Below are positions 15,795-22,842 of a DNA stretch of 64,000 nt, piece by piece. The position numbers were made by a program, and so were the translations under genes. Every line of letters starts with the position of its first letter. Position 1 is the first letter of the stretch. This DNA is from Foliimonas ilicis. GTDB lineage: Bacteria > Pseudomonadota > Alphaproteobacteria > Rhizobiales > Rhizobiaceae. The notes beneath the pieces are model-generated. The model saw only the letters and a list, made by a program, of their open reading frames with translations. It did not search any database and was not told the DNA's origin. The stretch spans positions 124,001 through 188,000 of the forward strand of contig NZ_JBDUUH010000003.1 of assembly GCF_039939195.1 (NCBI RefSeq), given 5' to 3'.

Positions 15795-16957
15795 AGAACA
15801 TCGGCGTTCAGCAGGGGCAGGAATCCGCTTTTCCCAAGGAGGAGTACGAAGCGCGTCAGGCGCGTGCCCGCCAGAATCTGGTTGAGGCAGGGATCGATGC
15901 GCTGGTCGTGACCGGCCCTGAAAACATCTTCTATCTGACCGGCCAGCAGACGCCCGGTTACTATACGTTTCAGGCGCTGGTTTTGCCCGCCGAGGGCGAC
16001 CCGGTTTTCGTTATCCGCCAGCTCGAATATTTCAATTTCATCGCCAACACGTTCATTTCGGACGCCGAAGTCTATCAGGACGGCGAAGAGCCTGTCGGCT
16101 TCCTCGTTGCGATCATCGAAAAGCGCGGGCTGGCCTCCAAGCGGGTAGCAATCGACAAACGCGGTTGGTTCCTGCCAATCGCGGTTTACGAGACGCTTCA
16201 GGCGCGGCTTGGCACGATCCACGATGGCGCGGGCGTCGTCGAAAAGCTTCGCGCCGTCAAATCTCCTCTGGAAGTCGAGAAGCTCGAAAAGGCCGCGTCC
16301 TATGTCGATGCAGGCATGAAGGCGGGCTTGGCGACGGTTCGCACCGGCGCGACGGAAAACGATCTGGTTGCCGCGATGATGCAGGCGGCGATTGCCGCAG
16401 GCTCTGAATATATGGGCATGGAGCCGCTAGTGTCGTCGGGTGCGCGCACCGGCGTTCCGCATGGAACTTGGCGTCGCCGCAAGATCGAGGATGGCGATCC
16501 GGCCTTTCTCGAAATGGCTGCCTGCCATGACCGTTATCACGCTGCTCTCATGCGCTCGGCATGGGTGGGCAAGCCGCCGCGCGAAGCAGTCGATATGATG
16601 AAGACGTGTCAGGAAGCGTTGCAGGCAGCACTCGATACCATTCGTCCGGGCGTAGCCTGTGAAGTTCCCCACATCGCCTGCCAGAAGGTCATCGATGCCG
16701 CTGGCTATACGGAAAATTTCCGCAAGCGGCTCGGTTACAGCGTCGGCATCTCGTTCGCACCCGATTGGGGCGAGGGTGCAATTCTCAGCCTCAATGCAGG
16801 TGTCAAAACCGAATTGCAGCCGGGCATGACATTCCACCTGCCGCCAGCGCTGCGCATTTACGGCCGCTTCACGGTCGGGGTCAGCGAAACCATCGTCGTT
16901 ACCGAAACCGGATACCGCGCACTCGGCACGATCGGGCGCGAGCTTCTGGAAGTCTAG
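15791..16957 (+). CDS. M24-fold (pita-bread) hydrolase, creatinase / ectoine hydrolase-like, metal ligands missing
   Basis: Protein of 388 aa, TTG start overlapping the preceding stop (TTGA). The N-terminal creatinase domain (about residues 15-150) includes FYLTGQQTPGYYTFQALVLP; the C-terminal pita-bread domain follows. At the five metal positions of aminopeptidase P/prolidase the sequence reads FLEMAACHDRYHAALMR (first Asp is Glu, second absent), GYSVGIS (His is Tyr) and MTFHLPPALR (Glu is Pro); only the last Glu, in VSETIVVTE, remains. Family knowledge: creatinase and ectoine hydrolase (DoeA) share this metal-free form and hydrolyse C-N bonds of small molecules. I infer a small amidine/amide hydrolase, not a peptidase. 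Confidence 0.85.
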   Translation: MKNIGVQQGQESAFPKEEYEARQARARQNLVEAGIDALVVTGPENIFYLTGQQTPGYYTFQALVLPAEGDPVFVIRQLEYFNFIANTFISDAEVYQDGEEPVGFLVAIIEKRGLASKRVAIDKRGWFLPIAVYETLQARLGTIHDGAGVVEKLRAVKSPLEVEKLEKAASYVDAGMKAGLATVRTGATENDLVAAMMQAAIAAGSEYMGMEPLVSSGARTGVPHGTWRRRKIEDGDPAFLEMAACHDRYHAALMRSAWVGKPPREAVDMMKTCQEALQAALDTIRPGVACEVPHIACQKVIDAAGYTENFRKRLGYSVGISFAPDWGEGAILSLNAGVKTELQPGMTFHLPPALRIYGRFTVGVSETIVVTETGYRALGTIGRELLEV

Positions 16958-16981
16958 GGTCAAGGAAACAGGAATAAGAAA

Positions 16982-17905
16982 ATGAAAGACATCAGCGAAA
17001 CACGCGCCCGGCTGAAGGGCATATTCAACATCACGGTCACACCTTTCACCGCGAATGGCGAAGTCGACAAAGCGGGTTTTGCACGCAGCATCGAGCGCGT
17101 CATCGGGCTCGGCTATGACGGCATCCTGATCGGCGGCACCTATGGCGAGTTCCCGACAATGTCGACCGAGGAGCGGGCCGACATGTTTCGCCATGCCATG
17201 GACGTCGCAGGCGATCGCGTGCCCGTCATGCTGTGCAGCGCGCATTCCGATGTCCGCGTCGTGGAAGATCTGACGCGTCTTGCGGGCGACCTCGGCGGCC
17301 TGCCGATGGTAACGCCGCCTTATGTTTCGGAAGTCACTGACGGCCAGATCGTATCGTTCTTTCGCGATATGGCGCCCCTCTCGAAGACGGGCATCCTCGT
17401 TTACAACGCGCCCGGCATCGGCATCACACTGTCGCCTTCCATCCTCGAACAGCTTGCGGATATCGACAATGTCGCTGGCGTAAAGCAGGGCGATTTGACG
17501 CCCACTGCAATCGACCAGATCGCAAATCGCATCGGTGGACGCATCCGCCTTTTCTGCGCATCCGATCTCGCTTTCCTCGGACCGATGATGGCCGGTTTCG
17601 ATGGCATCAGCTCGACCAATAGCTGCGCGCTGCCGGAGCTTATTCTCGATACCTATCGCGCTTTGGAAAACGGCGACGCGACGACTGCACGCGAGTTGCA
17701 TCGCATCTGGTATTCTTTCCGCGCACTCGCGCGCAAGCATGGCCAGCCGCAGACGACGAAGGCCGCGATGAATCTGCGTGGCTTCGACGGTGGTTCGGTG
17801 CGTGCACCTCTGCGCAATCTTGAAAAGCCGGTGATCGAAGAGATCGCCAAGGTTCTGGAGACGCTGCTCGGCGATACGCGAACGCAGGTCACGCTTGCTA
17901 CCTAA
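16982..17905 (+). CDS. DapA (dihydrodipicolinate synthase) family lyase/aldolase
   Basis: TIM-barrel enzyme using a lysine Schiff base, 307 aa. Lys168 lies in VAGVKQGD and the catalytic Tyr141 in LVYNAPG; the substrate loop is GGTYGEF in place of the usual GTTGE. True DapA proteins are about 290 aa and occur in lysine synthesis contexts; here the setting is catabolic, so a related aldolase, dehydratase or hydroxyproline-pathway type activity is more likely. An AAGGAAACAGGAATAAGA stretch gives the RBS. It is the last gene of the operon that starts at 11201, and a strong terminator follows. Confidence 0.86.
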   Translation: MKDISETRARLKGIFNITVTPFTANGEVDKAGFARSIERVIGLGYDGILIGGTYGEFPTMSTEERADMFRHAMDVAGDRVPVMLCSAHSDVRVVEDLTRLAGDLGGLPMVTPPYVSEVTDGQIVSFFRDMAPLSKTGILVYNAPGIGITLSPSILEQLADIDNVAGVKQGDLTPTAIDQIANRIGGRIRLFCASDLAFLGPMMAGFDGISSTNSCALPELILDTYRALENGDATTARELHRIWYSFRALARKHGQPQTTKAAMNLRGFDGGSVRAPLRNLEKPVIEEIAKVLETLLGDTRTQVTLAT

Positions 17906-17922
17906 GGCGAAGTTCAGCCAAT

Positions 17923-17958
17923 AAAAAACCCGGCTACAGCGATGTAGCCGGGTTTTTT
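17923..17958. terminator. Strong bidirectional intrinsic terminator
   Basis: A 16-nt arm (17923-17938, starting AAAAAACCCGGC) and its perfect complement (17943-17958, ending GGGTTTTTT) flank the loop GCGA. The T-run on one strand and A-run on the other serve both the DapA-family gene and the convergent aminotransferase gene. Confidence 0.95.
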
Positions 17959-17970
17959 GTTGATCTGGTT

Positions 17971-19188
17971 TCAGGCGGCGTTGCGGCCACGCAGCTTGGC
18001 GCATGCATCGACAATCCGCGCGCAGGCGGTGCGCAAAGTTTCCGTATCAACGGCGTAGGCAATGCGAACATGCCCCGGCGCGCCGAAGGCCGAGCCGTGA
18101 ACGACGCCGACATGCGCGGTGTCAAGCAGATAGGACGCAAATTCCAGATCGGACCCGATCATGCGCCCGTCGGGAGCAGCGGTGCCGATCATGCCGGAGC
18201 AGTCGGCGAACACATAGAATGCGCCTTCCGGAACATCCGCCTTCAACCCGTCCACCTTGCTCAGCGCTTCGAACACGATGTCGCGACGCACGCGCAAGGT
18301 TTCGAGCCATTCACTCATGAAGCCGATGCCGCCATCGAGCGCTGCAATCGCCGCACGCTGGCTGATCGAACTTGGGTTGGACGTGCTTTGCGATTGCAGA
18401 ACCTGCATCGCATCGATCAACCAAGCCGGTCCTGCTGCATAACCCAGACGCCAGCCTGTCATCGAATATCCCTTGGAAAGTCCGTTGACGGTCAGCACGC
18501 GAGATTTGATCTCAGGCTCGATTGCGGCGGGTGTCGCGAACTCGCCTTGGAAGCGCACATGCTCATAAATGTCGTCAGCCAGAACGAGCACGCCTTCATG
18601 TCCGATCAGAACATCGGTCAGCGCCTTCATTTCTTCGTTGCTGTAAACCGCGCCGGTTGGGTTGTTCGGCGAGTTGAGAACGACCCATTTGGTTTTCGAG
18701 GTCAGTGCAGCCGAAAGCGCTGCCGGGGTCAGCTTCCAGCCTTCTGCAGCCGAGCTCTGAACGATGATCGGTTCGCCCCCGGCAAGACGGATCATGTCCG
18801 GGTACGACACCCAGTAAGGGGCAGGAACAATCACCTCGTCGCCGGACGAAAGCGTCGCGAGAAACGCGTTGAAGATAAGCTGTTTGGCGCCTGCGCCCGC
18901 GATTATTTCTGAAGGCTCATAAGAAAGCGCGTTTTCGCGTGCGAATTTGCGCAGAATTGCAGCCTTCAGTTCTGCCGTTCCGGCAACGGCGGTGTATTTC
19001 GTGTCGCCATCGCGGATCGCTGCAATACCTGCTTCGCAAATCGCATCGGGAGTCGCGAAATCGAGCTCTCCTTCGCCCAGATTGATGACCGAATGGCCTG
19101 CCGCAGTCAGCGCGCGAACCTTGTTGGAAATTTCAGCCGTCGGTGAAGCGCCGACCAGTTTCATGCGAGGAGCAAGCGATGGATGCAC
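17971..19188 (-). CDS. Class I PLP-dependent aminotransferase (aspartate aminotransferase fold)
   Basis: Aminotransferase of 405 aa from a GTG start (MHPSLAPRMKLV) that has AAGGA eight bases upstream; an in-frame codon 57 nt further upstream lies within the palindromic promoter region and is less likely. Visible features: NLGEGELDF (substrate strand), the conserved NSPNNPTGAVY, ADDIYEHVRF (Asp/Tyr contacting PLP), the Schiff-base Lys in SKGYSMTGWRLGY, and the C-terminal carboxylate-binding Arg in VRIAYAVD. It is convergent with the catabolic operon and divergent from the amidotransferase gene. Confidence 0.92.
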   Translation of the reverse strand: MHPSLAPRMKLVGASPTAEISNKVRALTAAGHSVINLGEGELDFATPDAICEAGIAAIRDGDTKYTAVAGTAELKAAILRKFARENALSYEPSEIIAGAGAKQLIFNAFLATLSSGDEVIVPAPYWVSYPDMIRLAGGEPIIVQSSAAEGWKLTPAALSAALTSKTKWVVLNSPNNPTGAVYSNEEMKALTDVLIGHEGVLVLADDIYEHVRFQGEFATPAAIEPEIKSRVLTVNGLSKGYSMTGWRLGYAAGPAWLIDAMQVLQSQSTSNPSSISQRAAIAALDGGIGFMSEWLETLRVRRDIVFEALSKVDGLKADVPEGAFYVFADCSGMIGTAAPDGRMIGSDLEFASYLLDTAHVGVVHGSAFGAPGHVRIAYAVDTETLRTACARIVDACAKLRGRNAA

Positions 19189-19217
19189 GATCGAATTCCT
19201 TGTGGTGAATTCTTTAC

Positions 19218-19246
19218 ATTGTACATTTGTTTTTATAATGTGCAAT
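19218..19246. promoter_or_regulatory. Imperfect 29-bp palindrome in divergent promoter region
   Basis: ATTGTACATT (19218-19227) and AATGTGCAAT (19237-19246) match as inverted arms at 9 of 10 positions. It lies 30-58 nt upstream of the aminotransferase start and about 120 nt upstream of the amidotransferase start at 19366, so it is well placed as an operator for one or both. It contains the TTGTAC hexamer seen near the GntR gene at 10902. Confidence 0.5.
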
Positions 19247-19365
19247 CTTGGATCGCTGAATTATGCCTTGAAATCAGCGCATACACGTCATATTCGCCTT
19301 GTCGCGGTAATATCAAAAGTGCATATATTTATTTATTGTATGCGATTGCCATTCGAGGGTTCCTG

Positions 19366-20580
19366 ATGGGTTTGCTGCTTGTCGTGCATGAGATTGACGA
19401 GCCCGCACTATACGGTGCGGCAGCAGCGGTGATTGCCGCGCAGCACGGCGGTCGTGTTCTCTACCCTGAATTCCGTTTCGATACCGATTTGCATGCGGAT
19501 GCTGTTCAGCATGTCCTCGCAAATGGCGGCCTCGGGCCAAGCGGCATCTACTGGTCGGATCGCTTGACGCAACAGTCCGCCGGGGCAGCTTCAAGCATCG
19601 ATGAGATCGTTGCGGCATCGCGCGACGAGAAAATCGTCGTGCCGATCCATATCGAATTTCTTCGCAATCCGACCTTGCCGGGAGCGCTTGTTCAGGCCGC
19701 TCGCAATGCAGGCGTCGAAACGACGATTGTCTCGATAGATACCGTTGGAAACAGCTTCGTCGAAGGTGATCAGAGGATTGCCGAACGGGATAGCTTTGGC
19801 CGGATTGTGACAGGCGCACACGGTGCGGAAAACCGTCAGCCGCTGGAGATCGGCTTTATCGCCGCCGAAAGTGACCAGCGCAATGTCTACCCCGCTATAC
19901 TCGCCAGTCTGGCAGACGCTGCGGACAGTTTGAACATCGATCTCAATATACGCTTCATCGATCCGGTTGCGTTGCGCGAGGCTGGAAATTTCGAAATTCC
20001 TGCATCGCTTGCAGGCGTACTTCTGCCGGGTGGTGCGGATATGAAGAATGTTCCGGGGCAGATCGAAGCTGCGGCGGCAACCCTTTCTTCAAACGTTCCG
20101 ACGGTTGGCCTTTGTCTCGGCATGCAGACGATGGCAACGGCGATTGCATGGCGTCGTTTCGGGCGCGGAACGGCAAATCTTGGCGAGGCCGATCCGCAGG
20201 CGCCGATCAAAACCTTTGTGCCGATGGCTGGTGAGAACGGTCTGGACGGCCAATCTTTGCCGGAGCATCGGACAGGCGTTAATTCCAGCGCAGTCACAGC
20301 CGAAACACGTCTGGCTGAAATCCTGCCGACCTCGACACAAGTACATTATAATCACCGTTACCGGCTCGATCCGAGACTTCTGGATACGCTTGAAGAAGCT
20401 GGCCTGCGTGTCGCAGCGACCGGTTTCGACGGTGCAATCGTCGATGCTATCGAGCATCGCGACCACCCATTCTTCATCGGCATGCAAGGGCATCCCGAAC
20501 TCGGATCGCGCGAAGAAAATCCACACCCGCTGCTGGTCGCATTCCTCTCCGCAGCGCTAGAATATTCTCACTCGCATTGA
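19366..20580 (+). CDS. Stand-alone class I glutamine amidotransferase related to the CTP synthase C-terminal domain
   Basis: Protein of 404 aa; the ATG chosen has GAGGG upstream and begins MGLLLVVHEID. The C-terminal part (from about residue 165) is a glutamine amidotransferase with nucleophile Cys250 (GLCLGMQ) and His376/Glu378 (GMQGHPELGS). The motifs VHYNHRYRLD and DAIEHRDHPFF, with the terminal HPLLVAFLSAALE, are those of the CTP synthase GATase domain. There is no P-loop synthetase domain; the N-terminal 160 residues match nothing I recognise. It would release ammonia from glutamine or hydrolyse a gamma-glutamyl amide. Divergent from the aminotransferase gene and followed 17 nt later by an SDR gene. 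Confidence 0.8.
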   Translation: MGLLLVVHEIDEPALYGAAAAVIAAQHGGRVLYPEFRFDTDLHADAVQHVLANGGLGPSGIYWSDRLTQQSAGAASSIDEIVAASRDEKIVVPIHIEFLRNPTLPGALVQAARNAGVETTIVSIDTVGNSFVEGDQRIAERDSFGRIVTGAHGAENRQPLEIGFIAAESDQRNVYPAILASLADAADSLNIDLNIRFIDPVALREAGNFEIPASLAGVLLPGGADMKNVPGQIEAAAATLSSNVPTVGLCLGMQTMATAIAWRRFGRGTANLGEADPQAPIKTFVPMAGENGLDGQSLPEHRTGVNSSAVTAETRLAEILPTSTQVHYNHRYRLDPRLLDTLEEAGLRVAATGFDGAIVDAIEHRDHPFFIGMQGHPELGSREENPHPLLVAFLSAALEYSHSH

Positions 20581-20597
20581 AACTGGGACTTTAAAAC

Positions 20598-21383
20598 ATG
20601 GATTTGAATATAAAGGGCCGCACCGCGCTCGTTCTCGGCTCGAGCCAGGGGCTCGGCTTTGCCATCGCCCGCAATCTCGCACTCGAAGGCGTCTCGGTTA
20701 CGCTGGTCGGCCGTTCGGCAGAGAGGCTGAACGCGGCGGCTGAAACGATCCGCGCAGAGAGCAAGGCGGAAGTCAGCACCGAAGTCTTTGATCTTTCCGA
20801 TGCGCAAGCGCTTGAAAATTGGATCCCGGTCATCAGCACACGCCCGATCGACATTCTGGTCAACAATGGAGGCGGTCCTCCGCCCGGCGCAATTGCCGGT
20901 GTCGCGGCTGACGTGTGGCGCGCCCAGTTCGAAACGATGGTCAACGTGCCCTTCCGCGTGACTGCCGGTCTGCTGCCTGGCATGCGCAGCCGCAAATGGG
21001 GCCGCGTTGTCAATGTCGTTTCCTCAGGCGTCGTTCAGCCAATTCCAAATCTCGGAATTTCCAACACGCTGCGTCTTTCGATACTCGGCTGGGCAAAAAC
21101 GCTTGCGGCCGAGGTTGCGGCAGACGGGATCACGGTGAACTCGGTCATTCCGGGCCGCATCCATACTTCGCGCGTCGATCAGCTCGACAAGGCCGCCGCA
21201 GATCGTACCGGCAGCACGCCGGAAGCAGTGGCCGAGGCGTCACGCGCAGGCATCCCGATGGGACGCTATGGCAAACCGGAAGAGTTCGCCGACGCCGTCG
21301 CATTCCTGGCGAGCGAGCGGGCGAGCTTCATAACCGGCACCACGCTTCGGGTGGACGGCGGAATGCTGCGGAGCGTGTTTTAA
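20598..21383 (+). CDS. SDR-like Rossmann protein without the canonical Tyr-Lys pair
   Basis: 261 aa, resembling 3-oxoacyl-ACP reductase-like short-chain dehydrogenases. The nucleotide-binding start is LVLGSSQGLGFAIARN, with NNGGGPPPGAI in place of the usual NNAG motif. After the conserved VVSSG (Ser142/143) the expected Y-x-x-x-K reads I154-S-N-T-L158 (GISNTLRLSILGWAKTLA), so both the catalytic Tyr and Lys are absent at their usual spacing. The C-terminal PGRIHTSR and TGTTLRVDGGM elements are normal. A subgroup with an SNxLR segment here is known among SDR-like proteins; its chemistry is unclear. Probably cotranscribed with the amidotransferase gene. Confidence 0.82.
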   Translation: MDLNIKGRTALVLGSSQGLGFAIARNLALEGVSVTLVGRSAERLNAAAETIRAESKAEVSTEVFDLSDAQALENWIPVISTRPIDILVNNGGGPPPGAIAGVAADVWRAQFETMVNVPFRVTAGLLPGMRSRKWGRVVNVVSSGVVQPIPNLGISNTLRLSILGWAKTLAAEVAADGITVNSVIPGRIHTSRVDQLDKAAADRTGSTPEAVAEASRAGIPMGRYGKPEEFADAVAFLASERASFITGTTLRVDGGMLRSVF

Positions 21384-21419
21384 GCGCTGAATCCTATATT
21401 CCATGGCGCCAAGATAATT

Positions 21420-21448
21420 CCCTAGCGACTTGAAATCGCTGGGGTTTT
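21420..21448 (+). terminator. Intrinsic terminator after the SDR-like gene
   Basis: CCCTAGCGA (21420-21428) pairs with TCGCTGGGG (21436-21444) over a 7-nt loop, followed by TTTT. Nine base pairs including one G-U. Confidence 0.75.
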
Positions 21449-21645
21449 CTGTTTGGAAATCACGTTAAACATAAGTAATGTTTCTCCCTCTCGTCAAAGT
21501 CCGATTTCGGGCCTAAGTAATTACGACGAACAACTTGAACGACTGCCCGTTCGGAAAATATTCCGCTTTCGAACAGGCTTTAAGCCGGTTCATTTGTGCG
21601 CATGGTCAAACGTTCGCTGAACTATGGCGGGCAGGAGCAGCGGAC

Positions 21646-22842
21646 GTGAAAAGGGTTACAGTCTCCTCGGTGGTTGTCGCGGTCGCCTCGCTGGGCATCC
21701 TCGTTCTTGCTCTGCAAACACCGCTTTTTTCTCAGGCAAAATCCTATTTTTCGGCATCGGGGGACACTGCCGAAGCAGGCAGAAATTCGAACGAAAAGGC
21801 ACTGACTTCGGTCAAGGTAGAGCCAGCGGTCGCAGGTTCGCTGCCGGTCCTTCGCAACACGATTGGTGTCGTCGTCGCTTCCTCTTCGACGGCAGTCAGC
21901 AGTTCCGTTGCGGGGCTCGTGGCCTCGGTCGAGGTAAAAGACGGCGCCGAGGTCACGGCTGGCGATCTGCTCGTGCAACTGGACGATCGCGAAATCCGCG
22001 CGACGATCGAAAAAGACAAGGCCGCTATCGCCAAGGATCAGGCGACGCTGGACAATGCCAACGCCTCCCTGAAGCGCATCAACAATCTGGTGAGGACCGG
22101 GGTGGATACGACGCAGGCCGGAGACGATGCGCTTGCCGCTGTTCAGGTCGCCGCCGCGCAGCTCGGCGTCGATCAGGCGCAGATGGCAGCCGATGAAGTG
22201 AGCCTTGCCGATATGAGGATCGTCGCGCCATTCGATGGCCGGCTTGGCGTATTGGCCGTTTCGCGCGGTGCCTATCTGGCACCCGGAACACCGGTTACGA
22301 CCATCACGCAGATAAAGCCGATCTTTGCCGAGTTTACACTGTCGGAATCCGATCTGGCCATGGCGCGGACATCGCTTTCCGCCGGTACATTGGTGGCCGA
22401 CATCAAGCCCGTTGACGCAGATGAAGCGAGCAAGGTGACCGGGCCGATCGTGTTTATCGACAATGGTGTTGATCAGGCGTCGGGAACGTTCAAACTCCGG
22501 GCAGTGCTGGCCAATGAGGACGAAAAATTCCTGCCTGGACAGGCACTCGACGTTCAGGTCAAGGCAGGCGACCAGATCGGGCTTGTCATCGTTTCGGGCG
22601 TTGCGATCCAGCCTCGCGAAAACGGTTTCGGCTGTTACGTGGTCAAGGCGGATGGCACGGTCGAAACCCGCAATGTGACGTTGGCGCTGCGGGTGGGCGC
22701 CAAGGCAGGCGTTAGCTCCGGCCTTCAACCCGGCGAAAAGGTCGTGGTCGAAGGGCAGGGCACACTGGCGGATGGCATGCGTGTCAGCATCGCCGCAGAT
22801 AAGCCCGCGACCGAAGCCGCAGCTTCGGAGGCAGACCAGTGA
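21646..22842 (+). CDS. RND efflux periplasmic adaptor (membrane fusion protein)
   Basis: Adaptor subunit of a tripartite efflux pump, 398 aa from a GTG codon that has AGGAG eight bases upstream; a TTG 111 nt earlier in frame lacks an RBS and adds a non-hydrophobic extension. One N-terminal membrane anchor (VTVSSVVVAVASLGILVLAL) is followed by the biotinyl-lipoyl-like half-motif VSSSVAGLVASVEVKDGAEV, a helical hairpin (about residues 125-185), the second lipoyl half MRIVAPFDGRLGVLAVSRGA, and beta-barrel and membrane-proximal domains. It shares a GTGA overlap with the pump gene. No TetR/LysR regulator or outer-membrane channel gene is adjacent. Confidence 0.92.
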   Translation: MKRVTVSSVVVAVASLGILVLALQTPLFSQAKSYFSASGDTAEAGRNSNEKALTSVKVEPAVAGSLPVLRNTIGVVVASSSTAVSSSVAGLVASVEVKDGAEVTAGDLLVQLDDREIRATIEKDKAAIAKDQATLDNANASLKRINNLVRTGVDTTQAGDDALAAVQVAAAQLGVDQAQMAADEVSLADMRIVAPFDGRLGVLAVSRGAYLAPGTPVTTITQIKPIFAEFTLSESDLAMARTSLSAGTLVADIKPVDADEASKVTGPIVFIDNGVDQASGTFKLRAVLANEDEKFLPGQALDVQVKAGDQIGLVIVSGVAIQPRENGFGCYVVKADGTVETRNVTLALRVGAKAGVSSGLQPGEKVVVEGQGTLADGMRVSIAADKPATEAAASEADQ

